Below are positions 45,613-54,206 of a DNA stretch of 64,000 nt, piece after piece; the first letter of the stretch is position 1, and each line of letters starts with the position of its first letter. A program made the translations under genes and the position numbers. The notes under the pieces were generated by a model. It saw only the letters and a list, made by a program, of their open reading frames with translations, was not told the DNA's origin and did no database searches. Source of the stretch: Xanthomonas sp. DAR 80977 (lineage in GTDB: Bacteria; Pseudomonadota; Gammaproteobacteria; Xanthomonadales; Xanthomonadaceae); the NCBI RefSeq assembly GCF_041240605.1, contig NZ_CP162487.1, positions 5,153,001 through 5,217,000 on the forward strand. Reading direction: 5' to 3'.

Positions 45613-46629
45613 TCAGTGGTGGTAGCCGCTGTCGGCGGTGATCTTGCCGCGGAACACCCGGTACGACCATGCGGTATAGCCCAGGATCACCGGCAGCAGC
45701 ACCACCAGTCCGGCCAGCACGAAGCCCTGCGAGGACGGCGGCGAGGCTGCGTCCCAGATGCTCAGCCCCGGCGGCACGATGTTCGGCCAGATGCCCAGCA
45801 CCAGGCCGAAGAAGCCGAGCACGAAGAAGCACAGGGTCAGCACGAACGGGCGCGCATCGCGGCCCTGCGCCATCGCCGCGCGCCACAGCGCGAACGCGTT
45901 GACCAGCACCAGCAGCGGCACCGGCGACAGCCACCAGAAATTGCCGTCGTGGAACCAGCGCGCCATGATCCGCGAGTCCAGGAACGGCAGCCACGCGCTG
46001 ACCAGGCCCATGAACACCACCACCACCAGCACCAGCGGCCGGGTCAGCGAACGCGCGATGCGCTGCATCGCTCCCTCGGTCTTCAGGATCAGCCAGCTGC
46101 CGCCGAGCAGCGCATAGCCGAACACCACCGCCGCGCCGGTCAGCATCGAGAACGGGCTGAACCAGCCGAGCACGCCGCCCAGGTACTTGCCGCCCTGCAG
46201 CGGCATGCCCTCGACCAGCGCGCCCAGGATCACGCCCTGCCAGAACGCCGCGCACAACGAGCCCAGCGCGAACGCCCAGCCCCACAGGTACCTGGAGCGG
46301 TGCGCCTTGAAGCGGAACTCGAACGCCACGCCGCGGAACACCAGCGCGATCAGCATCAGCAGCACCGGCAGGTACAGCGCCGACAGGATCAGCGCGTAGG
46401 CCTTGGGGAACGCGGCCAGCAGGCCGGCGCCGCCGAGCACCAGCCAGGTCTCGTTGCCGTCCCAGATCGGCGCGGCGGTGTTCATCATCAGGTCGAGCTG
46501 GTCTTCGTCCTCGGCGAACGGGGCGAGGATGCCCAGGCCGAGCACGAAGCCGTCCAGCAGCACGTACATCAGCACGCCGAACCCGATCACCCCGAACCAG
46601 ATCACCGGCAGCACGGTGGCCATGTCCAT
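45613..46629 (-). CDS. cydB: Cytochrome bd-type quinol oxidase subunit II
   Basis: A 338-residue protein with about eight membrane helices and the subunit-II start VIWFGVIGFGVLMYVLLDGF, followed by WDGNETWLVLGG. It pairs with CydA to reduce oxygen without proton pumping. Its ATG at 46629 shares one base with the cydA stop (TGATG), so the two are translationally coupled. No small CydX-type gene is visible downstream. Confidence 0.93.
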   Translation of the reverse strand: MDMATVLPVIWFGVIGFGVLMYVLLDGFVLGLGILAPFAEDEDQLDLMMNTAAPIWDGNETWLVLGGAGLLAAFPKAYALILSALYLPVLLMLIALVFRGVAFEFRFKAHRSRYLWGWAFALGSLCAAFWQGVILGALVEGMPLQGGKYLGGVLGWFSPFSMLTGAAVVFGYALLGGSWLILKTEGAMQRIARSLTRPLVLVVVVFMGLVSAWLPFLDSRIMARWFHDGNFWWLSPVPLLVLVNAFALWRAAMAQGRDARPFVLTLCFFVLGFFGLVLGIWPNIVPPGLSIWDAASPPSSQGFVLAGLVVLLPVILGYTAWSYRVFRGKITADSGYHH

Positions 46630-48029
46630 CAGCGCGTCTCCTCGAGGTCGTCGCCGGCCGCCGAGATCGGCCGCGCCGGCGTCTTGTCGCCATCGTGCAG
46701 TTGCGGCTCGGGCTCGTGCGGCAACGGTCCCCTGCGCAGCATCTTCAGGATGTACCAGCCGCCGAAGCCGAACACGAAGGCGTAGGCGGCCACGTACACG
46801 CCCAGCGACACCCACACCATCGCCGGGCTGATCGCGCTGCCCGCATCGCTGGTGCGCAGCAGCCCGTAGATCACGTACGGCTGGCGCCCGATCTCGGTGA
46901 CGAACCAGCCCGCCAGCAAGGCCACGAACCCGGCCGGCAGCATCGCGTTCCAGGCCAGGTGCAGCCAACGCCGCCGCAACAGCGTGCCGCGCCACCAGAA
47001 CCACAGCGACACGAACGCCAGCAACAGCATCGCCATGCCCAATCCGACCATGATCCGGAACGCGTAGAACACCGGCTTCACCGGCGGCCGCTCGTCGGCG
47101 CGCACCGAAGTCAGCGGCGCGATCTCGCCGTCCAGGGTGTGGGTCAGGATCAGGCTGCCCACGCGCGGGATCTTGACCTCGTAGTCGTTGCGTTCGGCCT
47201 GCTCGTTGGGCACCGCGAACAGCACCAGCGGCACGCCGGCGCCGGGCGCCTCGCGCTGCCAGTGCGCCTCCATCGCCGCCACCTTGATCGGCTGGTGCTC
47301 GAGCGTGTTCAGGCCATGCGCATCGCCGGCGGCGATCTGCAGGGGCACCGCGATCGCGGCGAACGCCACCGCCAGCTTCAGCATCCGCCCCGCCACCTGC
47401 ACGTGCACGCCGCGGCGCAGGTACCAGCCACTGACCCCGCCGATCACGAAGCAGGTGGTGATGAACGCGGCCAGCACCATGTGCGCCAGCCGGTACGGGA
47501 ACGAGGGGTTGAAGATCACCTCGCGCCAGCTGGCCGGCTGGAACACGCCATCGACGATGGCGTAGCCGGCCGGCGTGTGCAGCCAGCTGTTGGCCGACAG
47601 GATCCAGAACGTGGAGATCAGCGTGCCGACCGCGACCAGGCAGGTGGACAGGAAATGCAGCTTCTCCGGCACCTTGCGCCAGCCGAACAGCATCACGCCG
47701 AGGAACGAGGCCTCCAGGAAGAACGCGGTCAGCACCTCGTAGCTGAGCAGCGGGCCGAGGATGTTGCCGGCGCGCTCGCTGAGCACCGACCAGTTGGTGC
47801 CGAACTGGAAGCTCATCACGATGCCGCTGACCACGCCCATGCCGAACGACACCGCGAAGATCTTCAGCCAGAAGAAATACAGGTCGCGCCACAGCGTGTC
47901 GCGGGTGCGCAGCCAGCGCCATTCCAGGAACGCCAGCCAGCTCGACAGGCCGATGGTGAAGGCCGGGAACAACACGTGGAAACTGATGACGAATCCGAAC
48001 TGGATACGCGAGAGCAGCACTGCGTCCAT
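46629..48029 (-). CDS. cydA: Cytochrome bd-type (cyanide-insensitive type) quinol oxidase subunit I
   Basis: A 466-residue haem protein with nine predicted helices. It contains QFGFVISFHVLFPAFTIGL (haem-ligand histidine), GVVSGIVMSFQFGTNW, and GWFVTEIGRQPYVIYG. The quinol loop is short, which in the family marks the CioA-like, cyanide-insensitive group. The start at 48029 is the ATG before DAVLLSRIQF; upstream in-frame codons are encoded by an intergenic repeat and are not part of the protein. It is followed directly by cydB. Confidence 0.93.
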   Translation of the reverse strand: MDAVLLSRIQFGFVISFHVLFPAFTIGLSSWLAFLEWRWLRTRDTLWRDLYFFWLKIFAVSFGMGVVSGIVMSFQFGTNWSVLSERAGNILGPLLSYEVLTAFFLEASFLGVMLFGWRKVPEKLHFLSTCLVAVGTLISTFWILSANSWLHTPAGYAIVDGVFQPASWREVIFNPSFPYRLAHMVLAAFITTCFVIGGVSGWYLRRGVHVQVAGRMLKLAVAFAAIAVPLQIAAGDAHGLNTLEHQPIKVAAMEAHWQREAPGAGVPLVLFAVPNEQAERNDYEVKIPRVGSLILTHTLDGEIAPLTSVRADERPPVKPVFYAFRIMVGLGMAMLLLAFVSLWFWWRGTLLRRRWLHLAWNAMLPAGFVALLAGWFVTEIGRQPYVIYGLLRTSDAGSAISPAMVWVSLGVYVAAYAFVFGFGGWYILKMLRRGPLPHEPEPQLHDGDKTPARPISAAGDDLEETR

Positions 48030-48106
48030 GGACGTCGCTCGTGAAACCGTAACTGGCCGCCATTGTTGGCCCAGCCGGGAGAAATTGCGTGTGACGTCTT
48101 GTCGCA

Positions 48107-48198
48107 GGGGGGCCGGGATTGGGGATTCGGGATTGGGGATTCGCAGCGGCTTTTCGCGTTTGCCAATCCCCAATCCCGAATCCCCAATCCCGGCCCCT
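48107..48198. repeat. Long inverted repeat built from GGGATTGGGGATT units
   Basis: The left arm (48107-48143) consists of two GGGATTGGGGATTC units; the right arm (48161-48198) is its near-perfect reverse complement, with a 17-20-nt loop. It lies between the divergent cydA and S9 peptidase genes. Each arm has four closely spaced G-runs, so it can form either a hairpin or G-quadruplexes. The same unit appears again downstream of polA. Confidence 0.85.
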
Positions 48199-48272
48199 CC
48201 ATGACCAACGGCGCAGTCGCCGCCGCGCCGCGGCTGCTACCCTCGCCGCTTGCCCGTTCGTCCGGAATCCAG

Positions 48273-50654
48273 ATGCGTCGCGTTCCCCTGTGCCTTGTGT
48301 TGCTGTCCCTGTCCTGCCTGGCGCCGCTGGCCGCCGCGCAGGAAGCCGCCGCCCCGTTGACCATCGAGCAGGCGATGGCCGATCCGGACTGGATCGGGCC
48401 GCCGGTCGAGGCGGCATGGTGGGCCTGGGACGGGCGCCAGGTGCAGTACCAGCTCAAGCGTGCCGGCAGCCCGGTGCGCGACACCTACCGGCAGGGCGTC
48501 GATGGCGCCGCCGCGCAGCGCGTCGAGGACACCCAGCGCAGCACCCTGGATGCGGCCGATCCGGTCTACGACGCGGCGCGCCAGCGCATGCTGTTCGTGC
48601 GCAACGGCGACGTGTTCCTGCGCGACCTGCGCAGCGGCGCGCTGACCCAGCTGACCCGCAGCAACGAGGCCGCGGCGCGCCCGCAGTTCACCACCGACGG
48701 CGGCGCGCTGTGGCGGGTCGGCAACGACTGGTACCGCTGGAGCGCCGGCGGCGGCACGCTGCAGGCCGCGGTGCTCAAGGCCGAGCGCGACCCCGATGCC
48801 GCGCCCAAGCCCGATGCGCTGCGCGAGCAGCAACTGCGCACCCTGGAAACCCTGGCCCGCGACCGCGCGCAGCGCGACCTGGCGCGGCAGCAGGAGCAGG
48901 CCTGGCGCCGCGCCGACGGCAGCCGCGCGCCGGCGCCGGTGTACCTGGGCGAGGACGTGGCGATCGACGACAGCGCGCTGTCGCCGGACGGCCGCCACCT
49001 GCTGGTGGTGACCCATGCCAAGGGCGGCGACGAAGGCCGCGACGGCAAGATGCCCAAGTACGTCACCGAATCCGGCTACGAGGAATTCCAGGAAACCCGC
49101 ACCCGCGTCGGCCGCAATCCGCCGCTGGCGCAGACGCTGTGGCTGGTCGACGTGGCTGCCGGCAGCGCGCGCAAGCTCGACGCGGGCGCCCTGCCCGGCA
49201 TCGATGCCGATCCGCTGGCGGCGCTGCGCAAGGCAGCCAAACAGGAGCCGCTGAAGGGACCGCGCGCGGTCCGCGTGGAGACCGACGGCGACGGCACCGG
49301 CGCGGCGATCCACTGGAGCGCCGACGGCCGCAATGTCGCGGTGCTGCTGCGCGCGGTGGACAACAAGGACCGCTGGATCGCCAGCGTGGACCTGGACAAG
49401 GCCACCTTGCAGAACCGCCACCGCCTCACCGATGCGGCCTGGATCGGCTGGAACTTCAACGACTTCGGCTGGCTGGCCGACAACCAGACGCTGTGGCTGC
49501 TGTCCGAGCAGTCCGGCTACTCGCACCTGTACACCCAGCGCGGCACCGATAAGCCGCGGCAGCGCACCTCCGGCAAGTGGGAAGTCTCCGCACCGGTCGC
49601 CACGGCCGACGGCCAGGGCTTCCTGTTCCTGTGCAACCGCAAGTGGCCGGGCGACTACGAGGTGTGCAAGCTCGACCTGCGCGACGACCGCGTCAGCGAA
49701 CTGACCGCGCTCGACGGCGTGGAGGACTTCGCCCTGTCGCCGGACGGCCAGCAGCTGCTGGTGCGCTATTCCGGCAGCTACCTGCCGCCGCAGCTGGCGG
49801 TGCTGCCGGTGGCCGGCGGCAGCGCGCGCGTCCTGACCGACACGCGCAGCGCCGCGTTCAAGGCGCGCGACTGGATCCAGCCGCAGTACGTGCAGGTGCC
49901 GTCCAGGCACGGCGCCGGCGTGGTCTGGGGCAAGTACTACGGCCCGCGGCATCCCGAGCCCGGCAAGCGCTACCCGATCGTGATGTTCGTGCACGGCGCC
50001 GGCTACCTGCAGAACGTGTCGGCGCGCTACACCCCGTACTTCCGCGAGCAGATGTTCCACAACCTGCTGGTGCAGAAGGGCTACGTGGTGCTCGACCTGG
50101 ACTACCGCGCCAGCGCCGGCTACGGCCGCGACTGGCGCACCGCGATCTACCGCAACATGGGCCATCCGGAACTGGAGGACTACCTGGACGGCCTGGACTG
50201 GCTGGTCGCCGACAAGCAGGGCGACCGCGACCGCGCCGGCATCTACGGCGGCTCCTATGGCGGCTTCATGACCTACATGGCGCTGTTCCGCAGCCCCGGC
50301 ACGTTCAAGGCCGGCGCCGCGCTGCGCCCGGTCGGCGACTGGACCCAGTACAACCACGAATACACCGCCAACATCCTCAACACCCCGGAACTGGACCCGG
50401 AGGCCTACCGCGCCTCCTCGCCGATCGAATACGCCGCCGGCCTGCGCGACCACCTGCTGATCGCCCACGGCATGATCGACGACAACGTGTTCTTCCGCGA
50501 TTCGGTCAGCATGAGCCAGAAGCTGATCGAACTGCACAAGGACAACTGGGAGATCGCTCCGTACCCGCTGGAACGGCACGGCTTCACCCGCGCCGACTCG
50601 TGGCTGGACGAGTACAAGCGGGTGCTGAAGCTGTTCGAGCAGCAGTTGAAGTAG
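48273..50654 (+). CDS. S9 family (dipeptidyl peptidase IV-like) serine peptidase
   Basis: A 793-residue exported peptidase. Signal peptide residues 1-23 end APLAAAQ. Residues 60-520 form a seven-bladed propeller (DPP IV N domain), and 540-793 an alpha/beta hydrolase with the nucleophile in GGSYGGFM, the Asp in MIDDNVFF and the His in ERHGF. It removes N-terminal dipeptides or cleaves short peptides in the periplasm or outside. ATG at 48273 is preceded by GGAA. The gene is monocistronic and divergent from cydA. Confidence 0.9.
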   Translation: MRRVPLCLVLLSLSCLAPLAAAQEAAAPLTIEQAMADPDWIGPPVEAAWWAWDGRQVQYQLKRAGSPVRDTYRQGVDGAAAQRVEDTQRSTLDAADPVYDAARQRMLFVRNGDVFLRDLRSGALTQLTRSNEAAARPQFTTDGGALWRVGNDWYRWSAGGGTLQAAVLKAERDPDAAPKPDALREQQLRTLETLARDRAQRDLARQQEQAWRRADGSRAPAPVYLGEDVAIDDSALSPDGRHLLVVTHAKGGDEGRDGKMPKYVTESGYEEFQETRTRVGRNPPLAQTLWLVDVAAGSARKLDAGALPGIDADPLAALRKAAKQEPLKGPRAVRVETDGDGTGAAIHWSADGRNVAVLLRAVDNKDRWIASVDLDKATLQNRHRLTDAAWIGWNFNDFGWLADNQTLWLLSEQSGYSHLYTQRGTDKPRQRTSGKWEVSAPVATADGQGFLFLCNRKWPGDYEVCKLDLRDDRVSELTALDGVEDFALSPDGQQLLVRYSGSYLPPQLAVLPVAGGSARVLTDTRSAAFKARDWIQPQYVQVPSRHGAGVVWGKYYGPRHPEPGKRYPIVMFVHGAGYLQNVSARYTPYFREQMFHNLLVQKGYVVLDLDYRASAGYGRDWRTAIYRNMGHPELEDYLDGLDWLVADKQGDRDRAGIYGGSYGGFMTYMALFRSPGTFKAGAALRPVGDWTQYNHEYTANILNTPELDPEAYRASSPIEYAAGLRDHLLIAHGMIDDNVFFRDSVSMSQKLIELHKDNWEIAPYPLERHGFTRADSWLDEYKRVLKLFEQQLK

Positions 50655-50679
50655 CCCTGCTCGCGGCAAACCGCCCTGC

Positions 50680-50930
50680 TCCCTGCAGGAGCGGTTTCAA
50701 CCGCGACAGCCGCAACGGAGAGATCGAGGGCGCCCGCGGCGGTCGGGGTTGAAACCCCTCCTGCAGCGCAGCGCACAAGCCGTCCTGCTCCTTGCAGGAG
50801 CGGTTTCAACCGCGACAGAGAGCGGAAAGAGGGAGGGCTTCGGCAGCCATCGGGGTTGAAAACCCTCCTGCAGCGCACCCGGCAAGTCATTTTGCTCACT
50901 GCAGGAGCGGTTTCGACCGCGACAGAAGCA
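50680..50930. repeat. Tandem array of REP-like elements
   Basis: Five copies of a variant of the palindromic repeat (GCAGGAGCGGTTTCAACCGCGACAG) occur at about 50686-50711, 50740-50767, 50793-50818, 50850-50874 and 50900-50926 in alternating orientation, with 25-40-nt spacers. They fill most of the 416-nt gap before the next gene. All five share GGTTTCAACC in place of GGCTTCAGCC, so this array was probably formed by local duplication. Confidence 0.85.
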
Positions 50931-51070
50931 GTGGGAGATCGAAGGCCTCGGCGATCATCAGGGTCGACACCATTCCTGCGTTTCGCACCCCGGCTTGCGC
51001 CGCCGGCAACGCCCCCTATCCTTGCCGGATGTTTCGCGGCGCCACCGCACCGCCCACCGAAGGACCGCCG

Positions 51071-51634
51071 ATGCCGCCCCCGCCCCTGCCCGTTGCGCGC
51101 AACCCGATGATCGATTCGATGGCGAAGATCTCGCTGGTGGTCGGCGTGGTCTGGCTGCTGTATGCGCTGGGCCAGTTGGCGGTGCTGGCGCTGCTGCCCG
51201 ATGGCGCGATCGAACAGGTGGTATTGCGCATCGGGGTGACGCTGCCGCCGCTGCTGCAATGGTGCCTGGACCACAGGCTCGCCCTGTCGGCGCTGTCGGC
51301 CTTGCTGGCGTTGCTGTGCAGCGCCGCGGCCTGGGGACTGCTGCTGCGGCGCGAATGGGCGCGGCTGGGCTTCGTGATCTTCCTGGTCGTCACCGCCCTG
51401 GCCAACTTCGCCAGCCTGCCGCTGCTGTGGCAGTTCTTCGGCGCGATGCACCAGGTATTGCCGGAAGCGATGCGGCAGACCGCCGAAGGCGCGCAGCTGC
51501 TCGGTCAGTTGCAGACCGGGCGCACGATCAGCATCGCCACCGCCGCGGCGACCGCGCTGGTGTTCGCCGCGCTGCACGGCTGGATCGTCTACCTGCTGTA
51601 CCGGCCGGCGATCCGCGCCGAATTCCGCGCCTGA
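51071..51634 (+). CDS. Hypothetical four-helix membrane protein
   Basis: A 187-residue protein with four hydrophobic segments (about residues 18-42, 60-95, 100-120 and 155-175). After MPPPPLPVARNPMIDSMAKI the first helix begins. Nothing identifies a function. Start: AAGGA lies six bases before the ATG at 51071, which is better than the ATG at 51029. It ends 123 nt from hemF, which has the same direction. Confidence 0.6.
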   Translation: MPPPPLPVARNPMIDSMAKISLVVGVVWLLYALGQLAVLALLPDGAIEQVVLRIGVTLPPLLQWCLDHRLALSALSALLALLCSAAAWGLLLRREWARLGFVIFLVVTALANFASLPLLWQFFGAMHQVLPEAMRQTAEGAQLLGQLQTGRTISIATAAATALVFAALHGWIVYLLYRPAIRAEFRA

Positions 51635-51757
51635 GCGGCCGCGCGCGCCGCACGGCACCCGCGGCGGACCTGTCGCGCGATAATGCGGCCTGCGCCCGAC
51701 CTGCCGCCCCGCGGCGGCGCCCGGCGCCTCCCCCGCCGCTTGCAACCAGACCGCCCC

Positions 51758-52657
51758 ATGACCGAGTTCGACCGAGTACGCGACTACCTGACCGGCCTGC
51801 AGGACCGCATCTGCGCCGCCATCGAGGCCGCCGACGGCCGCGCCCGCTTCGCCGAGGACCTGTGGCAGCGGGCCGAGGGTGGCGGCGGGCGCACCCGCAT
51901 CCTGCGCGACGGCGCGCTGTTCGAGCAGGCCGGGATCGGCTTCTCCGACGTGTCCGGCACGCGCCTGCCGCCCTCGGCCAGCGTCAACCGGCCGGAGCTG
52001 GCCGGTGCCTCGTGGCGCGCCACCGGCGTGTCGCTGGTGTTCCACCCGCACAGCCCGTACCTGCCCACCACCCATGCCAACGTGCGCTTCTTCCGCGCCG
52101 AGCGCGACGGCCAGACCGTGGCCTGGTGGTTCGGCGGCGGCTTCGACCTGACCCCGTACTACCCGTTCGACGAGGACGTGCACCACTGGCACCGCACCGC
52201 GCAGGCGCTGTGCGCGCCGTTCGGCGCGGACCGCTATGCCGCGCACAAGCGCTGGTGCGACGAGTACTTCTTCCTCAAGCACCGCAACGAGACCCGCGGC
52301 GTGGGCGGGCTGTTCTTCGACGACCTGCACGCCGACTTCGAGCGCGACTTCGCCTACCAGCGCGCGGTCGGCGACGGTTTCCTGGACGCCTACCTGCCGA
52401 TCGTCGAGCGCCGCCGCGCGCTGCCGTGGGGCGAGCGCGAACGCGAGTTCCAGCTGTACCGGCGCGGGCGCTACGTCGAATTCAACCTGGTCTACGACCG
52501 CGGCACCCTGTTCGGCCTGCAGAGCGGCGGCCGCAGCGAGAGCATCCTGATGAGCCTGCCGCCGCGGGTGCGCTGGGAATACGGCTTCCAGCCCGAGCCG
52601 GACAGCGCCGAGGCGCGCCTGGCCGAGTACCTGGTGCCGCGCGACTGGCTGGCATGA
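51758..52657 (+). CDS. hemF: Oxygen-dependent coproporphyrinogen III oxidase
   Basis: A 299-residue enzyme of haem synthesis that makes protoporphyrinogen IX from coproporphyrinogen III with oxygen. Signature segments are all present: RTRILRDGALFEQAGIGFSDV, WWFGGGFDLTPYYPF, and GVGGLFFDDL. Its length matches the family. It overlaps the following DUF2164 gene by 4 nt. Confidence 0.95.
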   Translation: MTEFDRVRDYLTGLQDRICAAIEAADGRARFAEDLWQRAEGGGGRTRILRDGALFEQAGIGFSDVSGTRLPPSASVNRPELAGASWRATGVSLVFHPHSPYLPTTHANVRFFRAERDGQTVAWWFGGGFDLTPYYPFDEDVHHWHRTAQALCAPFGADRYAAHKRWCDEYFFLKHRNETRGVGGLFFDDLHADFERDFAYQRAVGDGFLDAYLPIVERRRALPWGEREREFQLYRRGRYVEFNLVYDRGTLFGLQSGGRSESILMSLPPRVRWEYGFQPEPDSAEARLAEYLVPRDWLA

Positions 52658-52932
52658 GCGCGCCGCGCCGCGTGCCGCTGCCGTCGAGCGTGCTGGGACG
52701 CGAGGAGAAGGCGCGCATCGCCGAGCAGCTGCAGCGCTACCTGCGCGAGGAGCTGCAGCAGGAGGTCGGCGGTTTCGAGGCGGAGTTCCTGCTCGATTTC
52801 GTCGCCGACCGCATCGGCGCGCAGTTCTACAACCGCGGCCTGCAGGACGCGCGCACCCTGCTCGCCGCCCAGCTGGACGCGCTGGACGATGCGCTCTACC
52901 AGCTCGAGCAACCGACCGAGCCGCGCCGCTGA
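52654..52932 (+). CDS. DUF2164 family protein
   Basis: A 92-residue helical protein matching DUF2164: REEKARIAEQLQRYLREELQ, then FEAEFLLDFVADRIGAQFYN and a heptad-rich C-terminus. Its function is unknown. Translational coupling to hemF through an ATGA overlap suggests co-expression. It ends just before a REP hairpin. Confidence 0.82.
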   Translation: MSAPRRVPLPSSVLGREEKARIAEQLQRYLREELQQEVGGFEAEFLLDFVADRIGAQFYNRGLQDARTLLAAQLDALDDALYQLEQPTEPRR

Positions 52933-52947
52933 CGCGGCGACCCCGCT

Positions 52948-53027
52948 CTTTGTAGGAGCGGCTTCAGCCGCGACCGGGCCGTACCGGGAACGCCCCGGTC
53001 GCGGCTGAAGCCGCTCCTACAAGGTCT
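52948..53027. repeat. Paired REP-like palindromes forming one large hairpin
   Basis: Two copies of the GTAGGAGCGGCTTCAGCCGCGACC element (52952-52976 and 53001-53025) lie head to head and are perfect reverse complements, with CGGGG/CCCCG pairing in the spacer. The structure lies between the convergent hemF-DUF2164 unit and the DUF421 gene and could end both transcripts, although there is no clean T-run. Confidence 0.85.
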
Positions 53028-53044
53028 CCAGGGATCGTGCCCCT

Positions 53045-53524
53045 TCAACCACCCTTGCTGGTGAGGATGGTGATGTGGCCGTTGGTTTCCAGCAGCGCCA
53101 GCTTGACCTCGTCCAGCTGCAGGCAGCCCTGCTGGCGCATCGCCGCCTCGAAGTCGGCGTTGCTGACCAGCTCGCGGCGCAGCACCTGGCGGAACACGTG
53201 GCCGTCGCGCGCCAGCACCACCGGCTCGCCTTCGATCAGGCGCTCGGCGCGCGCGCTGCGCGAGGTGATCAGGCCGACCGCGAAGTTCAGCGCGATCAGC
53301 GTCGCCGCCAGCAACAGGCCGCCGCCGAGCGAGGTGTCCTCGCCGAGCAGGGCGTTCTGGACCGCGTTGCCGAGCAGCACGATCAACAGCATGTCGAACG
53401 GTGTCAATTGGCCCATCGCGCGCTTGCCCGAGACCCGCACCATGGTCAGCACCACCACGTACACCACCACCGCGCGGAAAATGAATTCCCACCACGGCAT
53501 CGACAGATGGAAAAGATCGGGCAT
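53045..53524 (-). CDS. DUF421/YetF-family membrane protein
   Basis: A 159-residue protein with three N-terminal hydrophobic segments (VVVYVVVLTMVRVSGKRAMG; FDMLLIVLLGNAVQNALL; GLLLAATLIALNFAVGLI) and a cytosolic alpha/beta part with REGEPVVLARDG-like and NADFEAAMRQQGC segments. The family (YetF in Bacillus) is membrane-bound and of uncertain function. The start at 53524 lies 78 nt downstream of the small-RNA terminator, in the same direction. Confidence 0.85.
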   Translation of the reverse strand: MPDLFHLSMPWWEFIFRAVVVYVVVLTMVRVSGKRAMGQLTPFDMLLIVLLGNAVQNALLGEDTSLGGGLLLAATLIALNFAVGLITSRSARAERLIEGEPVVLARDGHVFRQVLRRELVSNADFEAAMRQQGCLQLDEVKLALLETNGHITILTSKGG

Positions 53525-53601
53525 CGCACGCTCGCAGGCTGGTTGAGCCGCGAGCTTACGCCGGCGGCGATGGCGTTACACTGGATTTTCCCGCGCGCAA
53601 T

Positions 53602-53637
53602 AAAAAGCCCCGCGGACCAGGGGGAGGTCGGCGGGGC
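53602..53637 (-). terminator. Intrinsic terminator of the sX13-like RNA
   Basis: On the minus strand a GCCCCGC/GCGGGGC stem with an inner GACC/GGTC stem and a C-rich loop is followed by five T residues. It is both the last hairpin of the RNA and its terminator. Confidence 0.85.
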
Positions 53638-53724
53638 CAGGGAACGGAGACTTGGGGAGGAGTCGCCGTTCCTAGATCTGCTCCAGGGGATGGGAGGAGA
53701 TCCGCGACAGGTATTGCGCCTGTC
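53602..53724 (-). ncRNA. sX13: sX13-like small RNA
   Basis: On the minus strand, about 120 nt can fold into successive hairpins: GACAGG/CCTGTC, CTCC/GGAG with a C-rich loop, GGAACGG/CCGTTCC with loop CCTCCCCA, and a terminator GCCCCGC/GCGGGGC with inner loop TCCCCC and a TTTTT tail (53606-53602). Unpaired C-rich loops, length of about 115 nt and position beside polA match sX13 of Xanthomonas, a regulator of motility and virulence genes that binds G-rich mRNA motifs. A TTATAT box 6-7 nt upstream of about 53723 could be the -10 element; the -35 is weak. The 5' end is my estimate. Confidence 0.8.
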
Positions 53725-53737
53725 GAGGGATATAAAA

Positions 53738-54175
53738 ACATTTTGCACCTTGCTAGTTCGTGAAGATTTTAGTTAAAAATTCATCGGATTAAGGACCGAT
53801 TCATTCGCCAAATCCAACGCAACGCAAGGTTCCAGAAACAACTGCTGTTTATAGGATGGATCTGTGCGCAAGAACGCAGCGGCATGCCGTTCGTGATGCG
53901 GATTGGATCCCGAAACCGCGCGTTGTCCGCAATGTGGTGCATCCATGCTCCAGCATCGCGGCGATCCGCGACCGCATTGGCGCGATGACGCCGATGCCGC
54001 TCCCGGCGTAGACAACGCTGCCGCGCCGCCCGGGATCTGCCGCCGGGGCGTCCCCGGTTCCGAATGAAGGCGTTCAGGGCGTCTGGCGGCTTCGCGCGCA
54101 CGGCCGACCGCCGTAGTTGGCCCAGGCGATCGCCCTGTGCCGACCGGACGCACGCGCCGCCGCCCGCGCCGCCCG
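53738..54175. other. Intergenic stretch between the sX13-like RNA and polA
   Basis: About 440 bases without a supported gene. The part nearest the RNA (53740-53840) is AT-rich, the rest is GC-rich. A 136-codon frame on the minus strand (53781-54191) starts inside the polA-proximal repeat and looks non-biological. Confidence 0.55.
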
Positions 54176-54205
54176 AATCCCCAATCCCCAATCCCCAATC
54201 CCGAG
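54176..54205 (-). repeat. ATTGGGG repeat with G-quadruplex potential, 3' of polA
   Basis: The minus strand reads as four G-runs of 3-4 residues separated by ATT(C), the pattern of an intramolecular G-quadruplex. It starts directly after the polA stop codon, so it would be in the polA mRNA 3' end. It is the same unit as in the repeat at 48.1 kb. Confidence 0.75.
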
Positions 54206-54206
54206 C

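Noticed and set aside
53556..53741. 61-codon frame starting at ATG upstream of the sX13-like RNA
   Set aside because: The hairpin structure, terminator and C-rich loops explain the sequence better; the frame passes through the terminator.
53781..54191. 136-codon minus-strand frame between polA and the small RNA
   Set aside because: It starts inside a G-rich repeat, lacks a ribosome binding site and has an arginine-rich, non-globular composition.
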